NCBI RefSeq assembly: GCF_040115645.1
Contig: NC_089561.1
Location: forward strand, 3,286,001 to 3,350,000
Source of the DNA: Euwallacea fornicatus
Taxonomy: Eukaryota > Arthropoda > Insecta > Coleoptera > Curculionidae
Direction of reading: 5' to 3'
Length of the DNA: 64,000 bases
Positions 24,751-37,490 of this stretch are shown here, piece after piece. A program made the translations under genes and the position numbers. The notes beneath the pieces were generated by a model. That model did not search any database and was not told the origin of the DNA. It saw nothing but the letters and a program-made list of their open reading frames with translations. Positions within the stretch are counted from its first letter, which is position 1, and every line of letters starts with the position of its first letter.

Positions 24751-25400
24751 CAGTGGCGGATCTAGCAGGAAAGGAGCCTCGATATTGTCTTCATAGGACG
24801 GAAGATGGATGAAGTTGAAAAAAGACTGTTGACAACGTTAAAGAGAATCACGACTTTCAGGCCAAATGCATATTTGCCAAAGTTGAACACTGCTCCTATA
24901 CCACCCCGAGATGAAATAATACCTATTCGTTCTAGGCTAAACGGATATTCTGATCAGATGTCCGATTTTTGGTTTTCAGAACGTAAAATAAGCCAATTAT
25001 GAGATTATGAGAAGATACTCATTTGTCGAAAAATCTACTGGCATTTTACACCATAAAACTTTTTTCCTTTTTTTCAAAAAGTTTTTTTATCCGAAACTAA
25101 TTCATGTGACATGTCTAGCCCATGTGCTAAATTTAGTTTGGAAAGTGATTCGGCAGAATTTTGACGACATCGATGTGTTGTTTTCGAATATCAAAAAAGT
25201 TTTCTTAACGGCTCTTACAAGAGTTCAGTTATGTAAAGGACAGCCTTATACGAAACTTCCTTTAGAACTTCCTAACAAGATGGGATACATGGGTCAACTC
25301 CGCTATATATTTTTTGATTACTCCGCACTGTTATTTGCACTTAACTTATTCCGTAGTAGACATGATAAACGGATTTTAACGGATGGCGGCCGTTAAGAAT
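24751..25400 (+). mobile_element. degraded hAT-type transposon fragment
   Basis: CAGTGGCGGATCTAGCAGG at 24751 has the form of a hAT terminal repeat, and a hAT-like transposase segment follows 0.3 kb downstream in the same orientation. The opposite terminal repeat was not found, so the right boundary is only the end of recognisable coding sequence. The association of end and coding piece supports one truncated element, but they could belong to two. Confidence 0.5.
25007..25396 (+). pseudogene. hAT-like transposase fragment
   Basis: The key segment reads FYPKLIHVTCLAHVLNLVW, then IRQNFDDIDVLFSNIKKVFL and TALTRVQLCKGQ. This corresponds to the central region of arthropod hAT-superfamily transposases with a YPKxxHVTCxAHxLxxV block and a KKVFLKAPxRV block. 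The N-terminal BED finger and the C-terminal dimerisation region are not recognisable. The frame loses similarity after about 25270 and stops at 25396. It is a remnant of an autonomous element, not a cellular gene. Confidence 0.6.
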
Positions 25401-28400
25401 TTTGTTTTTTTTAATAACTGGGGCCTTAAGGACCTTAAGGTTAAAAACGCCATAACAAATGTTTATCGCGTGAATTGTCGCTGAACTTTATGATTTATTT
25501 TTGCCTATGATATAATAAAAATTTGATTTTACAGCACTGCATATAGTATTTCGTTTGGAGGGTTCAAGTTCTTTAATTCTTTTAGGGCATTCCTGATGAT
25601 TATAAATTGGTGAACGATCAAGTAATTTTGTCACGAGCACTTGTTCCAACGATCTTTAAAATGTGATCTTCGATCGTGGTCTGTAGTGATAATATTTTGT
25701 GTCACATCGAAATGGACTAAATTGAAAATAACTTAATTTTTAATTTCAAATACGGTACCTACGCCAATGAACGGACGTACTCGACGGTATAATACTTTAA
25801 CATAAACTCACATATGAGAGCCTTTGTATTACACCGGTCTATTGTGTCATTTGCAGGGGGTAGTTCTCGAGTGCCAGCCGTGTATAAATTGTATTTAACT
25901 AAATCTTGTTTACTTATAGGCCCTTACGGGAGGCTTTGATTAGGTTTGGAAAAAAGTTTTCAGACACCGGGCTGAATTTCGGCTGTACAAACACCGAATT
26001 TGGACCCAAATTAGAGGGGAGCATTTTCAATTTAGCTTGGGGGTACGTTTTTGACTAATCAACGTGTTTTGAACTTTTTAACGCTGAATTATTAATGAGC
26101 GTTTTGACGAAGCTGCTGAGGGTAATTTTATTGCTGTTTGTATTATTATTTGGCAGAAGCTTTCGATCTTTTAATCACTGCATTGACAAATTGTGTTTTT
26201 CCGAGACTTTGACTGGAGGGCAATTAATATTTTGCTAATGCCCCATCAGTATCCACATGCGGGGATTATGAGGGATAATACATAATACTATATCAAAATA
26301 TCCTTTATGCCGCATTTTCCTATCGTTTTGGCTATAACCCAGATACGATGTTCACAAAGTATGACATAAAGCTTTGCCGGTATAGCATAAAGAATGACAC
26401 ATTGCATCTCTCTCGTGGAGCTTTTCTACGAGAGGAACTCGAGCCCACTTCATTTTCTTATTGACACTGAAAAGTTGCTTCGTTTTCGCTTTTTGACATA
26501 TAATAAATAGACTTTGGCCCTGACAAAAACTGAATTAAGGACATGCGGGGGGCATTGCAGGGGGAGAAAAATGTTTTCAACGGAATGCGTTCGATACACG
26601 ATTGAGCAAACACGCTCGCAAAAATTGATTTAAGGAGATGGGATTTCATTTAATTGTTGCTAAGTGGTCTCGGCTATCGGATCTCCTTCCTGAGCTTGAA
26701 TTATTCCAACTAAGCCATAAATTATTAGCAATTTATAAAAGCTGTAAAATCCGAAATCGATACCTGCTTCTTAATTCGATATTAAGGGAGCTCTTTCATT
26801 TCCGGTAAACTCCTGCTTTTAATAAGGGATTCCTTATTTTGATGTTGCCTCATCTTTACGTCGTATTTTAATTTTGATCGGCATAGATGATTGATTAAGA
26901 TTTTATACTTCGGGACCTTTTGTGCTTAAATATCGGGGATGAAGCTTTTGAAATCTTCCAGTAATTGATTGCTGGTTCAGTGGAAAGTAGATTTAGCACA
27001 AGCCAAGGCTACGTCCTCTTTTCAAATCTTTGTATATTTAGTAAAAGTTTTTAAATCGGTTATACTTTGACAAGCCTTGATCCTCACGCACCATTAGTTA
27101 ATGTCTATTTTAGATATGCTTCTCTGGAAATATGAATTAAGCACAACTTCCTGTAACATGAAAATTTAACAATAAGCAACGGGAAACATTCATATATTAT
27201 TACAGAGAACTTCCCGTCCAGGTAGCTCTTACCACAAAATGGATGCAGGCATGAATACATACAACTTGCTTCAAGGCTGGTTCACATTAGACATGGACCT
27301 GTTAAAAAATTAAAAACTAATTTTCATTAAATACCTTTGCAACCCTCAAAACGGTCTACAACATTCTCTGATTTAGTCGGTGCATTCCGGGGACATTAAA
27401 TATTCTGAATGTGGCTTTATGTGGAGACGCCGTTTCGGTCTAACTTGCAGGAATGAATGGAGCTGTTAATAAATCATTGCGATGCAGGAATTCGTAAGCA
27501 ACAAGGCAAAAGCAGGGGTGGTTTTTGAATATTGAATATGGTCAGGAAAATGCGGATTTTTTGTCAGTTTTTACCTCAGATATTCGATTCTAGATTTAAC
27601 CACATTATAATTGCAGAAGGATGAAATTCTCTCGAGCATTGAAGCTTGAGGAGGAAAGATGCACCGGTGCACCCTTCCTGTAAAAGAAAGCGTTCTATCC
27701 GATTCGAGGGGCTGAAAGTTTACTTTGCAAATAAATCTTAAGACTCCCTATTCGATAGAGGTGCAATAATAGGTCCGTTTTGTGGATTTTCCGAAATAAA
27801 TTTTACGTCTTAATCCGGAACCCCGAAACTTTTACCGAATCGGAACTATCCCTGTTTGCGGCACCGCGGCACTGAAAACAGGTACACTAAATGGCAATCA
27901 AAACGTCCCTATCGCCCTGACTGGACACTTCCGAGAGTAGCACGGTACTTGACGTCTTAAAATTCCGCCTGGAGTCTTAAAGTCTAAGTTGCGCAGTGCT
28001 GTTGAAAAAAAAGGGTGTAAAATGCGCTTATCGTTTCTTACTAAAATTGACTTTCTCTTATCAATTTTGTACAGAATTGAACATATGTTCGTGCAGATTC
28101 TAAAAGGGTTCCCCTCAGGCCTTTAAATAAATATAATTGCCCAGGAAAGACCCTAATGCCCCAGGTACAAAGGCGGAAGGGAACTCCGGTAATGCCTTCC
28201 TAATTCCGTGAAACTCTGGTGTAAATTATTATCTAGATTCAAATAATTAATAACGTTTTGAAGTGTGCTTAAACGAAAGCCATTTTGAGCGCCCGCCAAA
28301 CTTAAATTATTGAAAGTAATATTTGGCTGAGAAACCTGTTTTGCGTGAACCTGCACCAAAATGGAAATTTCGCTGACCTAAACATGAAATTCTTAGCAGG

Positions 28401-31400
28401 ACTAAATGCATTAAATGCAAATATATTTTTGAATTTTTAACACGTGCAGGCCAAATGCGGAGCACTGAATTTTGTATTCACATAAAGTCCGCTCAAAATC
28501 CTAGATTTAGCTTCTCGTCTAGACGTGAGGGAGATTTACATTGAGGAGCTTGAAAGCATTTATAAATAATTAAGGATTTAAAATGCTTGTGTTGCCATGC
28601 AGGGATTTCCAAGATTCGTAGGTAATTATTTTTAGTAAATCGTAAAAAAATATAAAAAAATAAATTAACATTCAGGACAAGCAAGAGGTCTCAAATGTGT
28701 CCAGAAAGATACTTTCCCCCGTTGCATCATTCAATAGAAAGCGGAGGTTTGCTTAAAATAATGCTAAATGCTTGTTGATATTCAGTTAGGGTCGGAGAAA
28801 ATCAGATTCAACATATACTCATGCTGTGTTTTTTTATTACTGGTAACAGCCACGCTAGGTATATGTTTTAGAAGGCTTAAAATGGTTTTTGAAACATTTA
28901 GAACTTCGAACATTCTGGAAAATTATAAATTGGGATTGTTTAACAAAGAACTGAAGTATGAGATTTCCTCGACGATTTCTTAATGGAGGTTCAGTAACTC
29001 TGAGAATGTCCAGAAGGAAATATTAATGAACCTTTCAATACTTCTCAAAGTTCCATGATAATGCTATCAGAATTTTACATATTTTTCACGCATTTCTTAA
29101 TAAAATTTTCCAACATTTCAACGATAGCGAATTCAATTTGGACAATGAAATATGCATTTTTCGGATATCTTTAAGTTGAAAAGGTTGCTCGGCACACAAT
29201 TCCTCAAAATGTGGAAGCCGCTGCAAAGATGTCTCTCGGGAGTATCATGAATCCTAGAATTCTCTGATATTTCTTTATTTTTTATTAACTTATTAGTTCC
29301 TTTCAAAGGTATCTTATTAATAATAATGAAAGGAAATTTCGGAAGAAAGCTATTTCCGTCCTATCTTTCCCTTCCTGCCTTTTCTGAGAGCGACGACCCG
29401 TTCCTGTATTTGTCGCGGGTCCTTTATTAAGTTCAAAGAAATTCGCCTCTGTGGGGGAGAAGAAGGCAATAAAAGAGGGATGCTGCGATGCAAGACGACT
29501 CGCTGCGTGTCTTGTCTAAGATAATGAGAGCTTTCCGTTTATTTCATTAGGGGATGTGACCCCTTGCACTGAACAACCCCGGGCGTCCAATAAGTCCGCA
29601 CAAAATAACTCTACAGCTCAATTACCATTAGCAATTTGATTCATCCCGACGTCAAAGTGGGAATCTTGGCAAAAGGAAGTCGTTTTATTTTTAATACTTG
29701 GGGATTACGCAACAAGTGGGGAAAATGGATTTGGCCACGATTTAGAAAACTACGCCAATGGAAATTTTCAACATGAGCGTTCTACAGGAAGCAAATTACC
29801 ATGAAAACATGCTTTAAGGAGGATTTTATCCCGTGAAGTAAAACAGTGTAGTTTAGCAGGGTTGAGTGACAGAAAGGAGGCGAACGAGGGAAGATGTTTG
29901 CGGAATGTATTATCGGAAAACTGCGGAATAAATATACCTACTTAATGGAGAAGCAATTAATTTTCTTCCCTGAATGCCATGTCTTGGATTTTCGCTTTCG
30001 ACGATAAAGCACTGAATAAACAAGTTTTAGCAAATGACACCTCTTCTAGTCTAAATTTCGTATTGGATTCTTGAGATAATCTTGAAACAAATGTGTAATT
30101 TTCTTCATTTCCGAGAGCAAAATTAGACATAAATTTTTAAAAGAATCGAGAGATTGAACTTAATAGAAAATGCAGAAGTAAATCTGAAATGTGCACTGGA
30201 TCGAACTACAATAAATATGTTTGCTTCTGAAGGCCTCCATCGGGAGAAATATTTTTCTCAAGTTCTTATATTACGTTAAGAAGCAAAATAAGAGAAAATT
30301 TTATCAATTTGTTATTGGGTATTATTCCCTAGCTACCGATATTTCCGTCGAACGGAAAGTTTTGGTTCAGTTGGAGCTCCGCATTTCGCTGAATGGGGTC
30401 AATTTGAATGTAATTAGGAGTCCAAAGTAAAACAAGATAATTAGGACCGAATATATAAAAGTAGATATATAAAAAATAAATCCTTCGATTTTTTTCTATA
30501 CGCCTAATGACCTTAATAGAAATAAAGTTCTGAACTTACGCTTTTCCGATAATTAACTCAAAAAGCTTTTCAACAGGTAGTCTAATTTATAATCCAGGAT
30601 CTCTTACCACTTTGGAGATTCTAATGGTGATATGGCTCCAATTCAAGTTTTCGTTCATTCATTAAGAAACATTTAAAATTAATGTTAAAACAGAGTATGA
30701 TCATTAATAGCAAGCTTGTACGTGTGGAGGCAACTGCAAAAAACTAGGAACTTCACCATCTGCAACTTGTAATGAAGATGAAACTTCTTTAGTTGTTTCA
30801 CGGAGTACAAACTTAACTTTAAACTTCAAATCCTCTGCTTCTCAGCTTCCTTAACATTCTCGCCTTGTATCTTTTACCGTTTCTATGATCCCTATTGCGC
30901 ACTGTTTATTTAGGACACTCAGTATATTCCACGCTATCTCCAAACTTCGCATGTGCACCTAGTTTAGTGTGCTCTATAAATTTTTTCCCTAAAATTTATA
31001 TAAACAGATCTCGACTTGTAACTTGTAATTTATAAAGTAATATCGGAGGAATAGAAATAATTTGAAATTTCAAAATCTCAAGAAGTCTTAATATGAAATT
31101 TGCGGTTTGGCGATATAGTTTCAGCCTAATTTTCAAAATTTACAATCAGGCTAATTTTTTGCCAGTAGATGTCAGTGTCTGTGCAAAAAAAGGACACTAA
31201 AATTACATAAAAGTACATCGTAACGTGCTAATGTCAAAATGCTCTACTCCAAAAATTAGTTCGCACCTGGTTGGACCACAATATTAAGGTCATCCACACA
31301 AGACAACTATGAGATGAACGTGTCATAATGCATTTCTGCCGTTATTTGGACCTGAAGGAGAACACTGCAGAGAGGATGAAAAGTCGGGCATAAACTTATC

Positions 31401-31491
31401 AAAAATTCAAGTAAATAGTTTTCATGAAAATGTTGCAACGCTTCAGGTATTGTTTTTAGTTGGCATTTTTTGATGTAACAGACGTAGTATA
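25401..31491. other. unique-looking noncoding DNA
   Basis: No gene, transposon end, microsatellite or RNA was recognised over 6 kb. Short open frames have no supporting splice or homology signal. Confidence 0.4.
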
Positions 31492-32103
31492 TACAGGGTG
31501 AGCCACGTGGAAAACGAATGTATCTCTTAATTTTTTTCTTAAGGACCTCCACGTATATCACGACGTTTGTGAGTTTGTCGGGAAATTCTAAACATATTTT
31601 ATGGAACATACCAATGTCGACATTTAATAGGTTTCGAAAAAAATACAAAAAACACTAATAATAGTAGAACTAATAACGTTTAAAAAATAACGATGTAAAC
31701 TAATATGACATTGTGTTTTGACTGTATCGCGTTGACTTTCTGACAGCGGTCAGGGCAAAATTCAAATTCCTCGAAATTTTTTCTTATCATTTGAGGGGTA
31801 TTTGTTGAGCTTCTTGAGTAATTTTACTTTTTATTTCTCTTATATTGTTGGGCTTATTTAAATACCTGTTGTTCGGGATAACCCTTAAAAAACTCTATAG
31901 AGACAAGGTCAGGCGATCCAGCAGGCCACTTCAATTGCCATATTGCGCAAATATTTCGATAACTGTTGAATTGCGACACGGGCGTGCTACATAAAATACG
32001 TTCAGACTTTCTCAAAGAACTCAAAAATATCATAGTATACACGGGGTTTTATAAGAAAAAAAAATGAAAAAGTGCATTTAAATACTACATGGATAACCCT
32101 GTA
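31492..32103. mobile_element. internally deleted mariner-like element
   Basis: The ends TACAGGGTGAGCCACGTGG (31492) and, inverted, TACAGGGTTATCCATGTAG (ending 32103) agree at about 15 of 19 bases, and both flanks carry TA. The long foldback arms of its relatives are not obvious here. A piece of transposase lies on the minus strand. Its right-hand subterminal sequence (TTTATGTAGCA..., CAACAGTTATCGA) resembles that of the inner element at 11.5 kb, which suggests the same family. Confidence 0.65.
31857..31975 (-). pseudogene. mariner-like transposase fragment
   Basis: Read on the minus strand the frame gives QLKWPAGSPDLVSIEFFKGY before a stop. This is the mariner WPxRSPDLxPxDFFLWGY block with several substitutions. 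The preceding residues derive from the terminal-repeat region, so only a short catalytic-end fragment remains. It is the same part of the protein that is kept in other elements of this window. Confidence 0.6.
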
Positions 32104-35100
32104 TACCTGTCTGTTTCAGATCTGTACAACTAAAAACAATGTTTGACGTGTCCCATCTTTTCATGAATAATATTTCCTTCAACTTTTAATGAATTTCTGC
32201 CAAACTTTTAATCATCTATGTACCATAACATTTGCGCATAAAAGCAACTTGTTCAAATTGCCGGCAAACAAGCGCCTTAATGTTGGTTTAAATGTAGGCA
32301 GCAACACTTGCTTAATGTATTCCTAATGTATCTAGCTGATAATCATCATACTTCAGCTCATAAAATAAAATTTCTAGTACATTAATTTTATATAAGAATT
32401 CCTAGGATTCCCCCTTTTATTCCGAGGACTTCCTTTCTGATACGAAATATTCTAGACTATATTAAGGTCTGAAGATAAAATGAACCGAAAACGCTCCTAA
32501 GCCTAAAAGTTATCGCGAATTCTGTAGTTTGCTGTTCGCTGCTATTGGAAAAATATCTGACATTCCACTGATACCAGAATCAATAAGATCACGGCTCCCC
32601 TTTATAAAAGCTTTTAGACGTCGGCTTGGCATTATAGTGATTGCATTTGCCTGGCACTGAGCTAAAAATTCAATTAAAGTGTCCCTGTACGCTCTCACGC
32701 CCATCTCTGAATTTTAACTTCATAAAACACTAAATTAGGGCGCCCCGACCGTGAAACATATACATAGGAAATGTCTCCGATGCCTATGATTTAAACTCTG
32801 AATGCGCATTTCAATTAGATTGAACGGAGACTAATGAAATTTTATACCCCTCCCCCGGTTTGAGGGATCCTTCATGGGTAAATTTTTTCCGAAGTGAAGA
32901 CTGATATTAGGATTGGAATTTGGGTATTCACCTTAGAAATAAATCATTGTAGGGGAGAACCTCAGATATGCTCTAAATATAGTAAAGGTGTATCAAACAT
33001 CCTCTCGAAGATGGATCTTTCTCGACACGGTTAATATTAGCTCCAGCATTTAATAAAAGGCCCGGAGCACGACGCTTTATCACCCCATCCGCCCCATGAC
33101 TCAATCTGGGTTACGCACTAGGAAGCCTTCGTTTATCCGTCGCACCACTGCAATTTGCACAACCCCAGAATATATGAAGTCTGGAGCCCCTAATGGTGTT
33201 ACCGTTACGAATTTAACAATTTCACCACCCCACGTTTTAGCGCCGAGTTAGCGACACTGCGAAGGATAGTAGGGCATAAATCAGGGCGATGCTGTTTAAA
33301 TTATAGCCACTTTCCATCGGCAATTAGTTTTAGTTGTTGGCCGAAAGGTGGGAAGAACAATGGGCGGAAGAACAAATGACGTCATACCTCTTAATTAATC
33401 GGCGTGGGATGCGCGACGGACCGCAGAGCTGAGCTAATCAGCGACGGACTCAAAGCGATAAAGGTGTGAAGTGGAGTAACTCCATGGATTTTCAAAAATT
33501 CGACTCAGAAATCGATGTTCGAAAACTGAGAATAGCTCGTCACGAGGCGAACTGAGAGATAACCGCAGGAAGCGCGAGCAGAATGTGAAAGAAATAAATA
33601 ACGAATGATTCATAAAGGAAAAGGGGATACTCTCTCCCTGTACTGTAACTCTTCACTGTTTCTTAGATATTCGGTTCATTTTCTAAAATTCACGTTCAAT
33701 TTATGCGATTTTCAGCGCTTTCCGTTTTCGACATATCTCTTATTTTTCTCTTTCCTGGGATACTTTAAACCTTTATTCACGACAGCTTTTCCTCCTTCCT
33801 CATATTTTTTATTATTCTAGATATATTTAAGTAGGTCACTTGAATTTAAAATTCCCGTTAGATCTGCTCAGTTCAATCCTGTTTTTATCACACCTGTTCT
33901 TGTTGTTGAGGCATTTATCCTCAATATCGGATTGAATTCATTCCTGCCGCGGCGATGAACTGTCCTCTAATTTCTTATTTATGAAAGCTTGTCCTTCTTT
34001 CCAAATTTTCCTGTTCTTGAGATATGTTACGCGCTTCCTTAAACTTCCTGAGAAATCTTCGCACTTAGTTCATTTTCATAACAACGTCGCTTGCGAAATA
34101 TTTAGTGAAAACTCAAACTCTATTTTTTGCCTTTTGGAGCCGAAAGCTATCGAAAATTCGTATTTATTAAAGATTATTCAGAGATTTTACAGTTACTCAG
34201 GTATTTACGAAACTTTCTTGCACTTCTTGTTAAACCCGTAATGTTTAGTCTTGTTTGCATCTCACTTTTTTCGTTTTTAAATAAATGCTGTTTCATGCTG
34301 AAAAGCATTTTCTCGTTTCAAGTCCATGAAAATTTTTGATTTAGCGTCTCGTTCTTATTTTTGCGAAAATCTATTAAAGTTCAATTATTATTCAGCGAAA
34401 GGCTTATGACACGAAGGTGTTGTATCGACACATACTGCTCAAACCTGATTGTTTTACGGCATTAAATTTCGCTTCATCATTTCCAGTCTGACTATAATCA
34501 CGATATCGTTCAGAAAGCTATTCGAAATTGATTATTAATTAATAACAAACGGAAATTAATTGAAAATATTTTAATACGGTTGATTGATCGATTTACAAGG
34601 AAGGTATTTGTACAGAGGCGTAACTACGTGTTGATGGTTGCGGTTTGTTTGGTATAATCAATATTCCATTTAATGTACACAGGGAAAAATAGGCTTTCTG
34701 ACTAATTTTACACTACATGGTTTTTATAGATAGGAAATTTTATGCTGTTGAAGGCTTTTAATTCAGAACTTGGAAATTTTGAAAAACCGCACAATGTACA
34801 TGGGACACAATCAGGCTTGTACTTGCAAATAGCATGTAGCACAACAAAAAATTCACCTTGTATATCGCGTTTGTAGGCGCGAGATTTAGTGTTCGCATAG
34901 CCTGGTTTCCGTCAACTTAGACCTTCCTTTATGAAAATTATCAACGTGTTTTAGAATTTCCAAAATTACTGGACTGAAATATCATAGTCCTTCCGACGAC
35001 AAAAAGCTTAATGCTCAGGATTTTCCACATTTCTAAATTTAAAAAAAAACACCACTTTTGATCTGAGGCGAAGAACAGTAATAATTGCTCTTACGAGGAA

Positions 35101-36557
35101 ACATTCAGTGTTGGGGAAATGGTTCCTATATTTTTTTTAATTTAGAAGAAACAAGCATCAGAAAATCAGGGGAAAAGTACATTGTTCGAAAGCGAATGGA
35201 GAAGCAGTGAGAATATACATAAATATCAACGATTCTGCTGAAACAAAAGACATTACTCTAAGTAAACGCGAGTAAAAAAACAGCACGAATCTTTAGGGCA
35301 CAATTTGAATAACTTCAATAGATGTTCATTCTGTCGCAAAAGCCCAATCAAACTAGGGCCTAAGGAAAAGTTGCATAAGAAATGAACAATCACACAAGAA
35401 ACTCCTAAGAAACTAGACATGATTAAATATGTACATATTGTTAAGCGAGCGGCCGGCCCAGGTAACAATGCCGAAAAAAGGTGTATCTCGGTGTGGGCTC
35501 AACGTATGATTTATTGCTTCTTTTTATACATTTAGCATAATATGGCAGGTATGTTTATATTAATGTTTGCATGTTTCTGGAAATTGTGGGATCTTCTGTT
35601 AATAGAATTTTAGACACACGTTAGGGCGACCATTGTTGGGTAGCAAGCTAGTCTAAGACTAATAGAGGTGTAAAAACGAAGCTATTGTTATAAGCGATAT
35701 TTTACTCAAATATTCCGTCCTTGCTCCAAGCGGGATAACGTTGACTCTATTTTATCGCCGTTGAAGTAAATTCACCCTTTTATTAATCGGGGGTTTAACA
35801 TCTTTTTTCAACATCTTTGCGGATTAATCTAGTATGAATTGATAGCGAAGTGGCGGATATTGATCTGTATTTTATCTCAGAATGAGCTCCCTATGTTCAT
35901 TCCATACAAATTCAATGAAAAAATCGGGGCGCGGACTCATTGAATTAATCTAGATAAACCTGAATTGAATCAAATAACCAATAGTTTCTATATCTTGACT
36001 TAGAAAAATTCCGACGGTTATCCAATGAATAAATGGCCGAACATTTTCGAATTGAAGAAGATCCGAACGATATGCATTAGGACAGAAATTAGTCTTCGTG
36101 GCTCCTTAAAATAGTATCCACCACTTAAAATCCTCCTGGGACAATTTTTGCAGAAGTCGTGTATTAAACCGAAGTGGAAATGGAAAATGTCCGAAAGTCA
36201 ACAGGTTACGTGCAACTCACCTGAATTAACATTATTGATCTGGAGAGAAGTTTAACGCGTAAGTTAGACCAAAAACCATGATCTCGCCGATAACTTCTAT
36301 GCGATTTTTGGGCCTCAATATAAAAAATTTCTCACAAGGCTCGTTTTTTCTTTGCCTAAAAGCTTATTCTACCGTTAACCAAGGAAAAAATGGTAGAAAT
36401 TAATCTGAAAAGAAATATTAGCTACGCTGCTGAACGAAAGCGACAGCAGACTGGCAGAGCTATCGATTTTGAATGGGTATGATTTGGGATAGAATTCCCG
36501 AGATATTGACTTCCCCTTATAGTTTCCAGTCGCGACGTTGAACGAATTTCGTGCCCT

Positions 36558-36620
36558 GATATGAAATTTTACTATAGGGATAAACATATGCGTCAACACG
36601 TTGCTTCGGTTGGGGTGGGT
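36558..36620. repeat. diverged direct repeat, copy 1
   Basis: This stretch shares AAACATATGCG and CAACACG, plus GGTTGGGGTG-like sequence, in the same order and spacing as 37431-37490, 873 bp downstream. Identity is roughly three quarters. The unit matches no recognised transposon end. Confidence 0.5.
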
Positions 36621-37430
36621 GTTACCAGGCGAACAAAACACTCAAGTTTTGTTCTGTTTCGGCATAAACGACGTGTAGGGCCGGGGCTTCAAATCCGACC
36701 TTGCCAAGGGATTCATTTGCAAGGGTTGTGCTATGAGTTGTTGACATATTGTTAACCTCCACGATTATGTGTTGCCCTGGATTTGTTGAAATTTATTACT
36801 TCTATTTACGATTCTGCACGGGCTAATGGTGAGGAGTTTATATGAATTGCCGCCATTTTGGACAGTCAAGTTTGCACTCGTTTCTGTTCACTGGAAAAAA
36901 AATATGTATCATCCCTTCTACATTTTCGAGTCACACTTGACTTGGAACACTAAATGGTAATTATCTTCTCAGCGGAAACAGGGAAGTTAAAAGCCTACAA
37001 CTCTATGAAGCTGACAGTAATTATATTATTTTAGATTTAATGCTGGGTTTATTAGTTCTTGTTCCGGTAAAGCATGGAATTTTATAGCTGTTATTAAATT
37101 ACTCACGGCATCTTGCAAACTTCATTTTCTACCGAGGATTGGGCTCTCCAATATTCGCTTTCCCATTACTTGTTTTTGCATTTCTCTCGGATTCTCGTTC
37201 TTGATAATTTCTTAATTGTTTTGAAGCATTTCGGAAACAATTTAAATGCGGAACTTCCATGGGTTTTTCGGTGGACATCGCGGGAATTTTTAGGTGCGTA
37301 TTGGAGGAGGGGGAGGACCCTCGCCTTGCCCCCTTTATGACTCTACTCTTATCCCATGGCACATTACGTGCTTATCGTTCAACAAATACACTGGCTCAAA
37401 CCGACCCATCCTTTTTACCATTTTACTCTA

Positions 37431-37490
37431 GATATCAAGTTTCCTTTAAGGCTAAACATATGCGCCAACACGAAATCGTTGGGGTGTATT
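37431..37490. repeat. diverged direct repeat, copy 2
   Basis: Second copy of the unit at 36558-36620, same orientation. The longest exact shared block is TAAACATATGCG, followed after one mismatch by CAACACG. Confidence 0.5.

Noticed and set aside
34676..34862. Possible 187-bp MITE with TACACAGGG and TACAAGGTG ends
   Set aside because: The inverted match is short, needs a gap and has no clear TA duplication.
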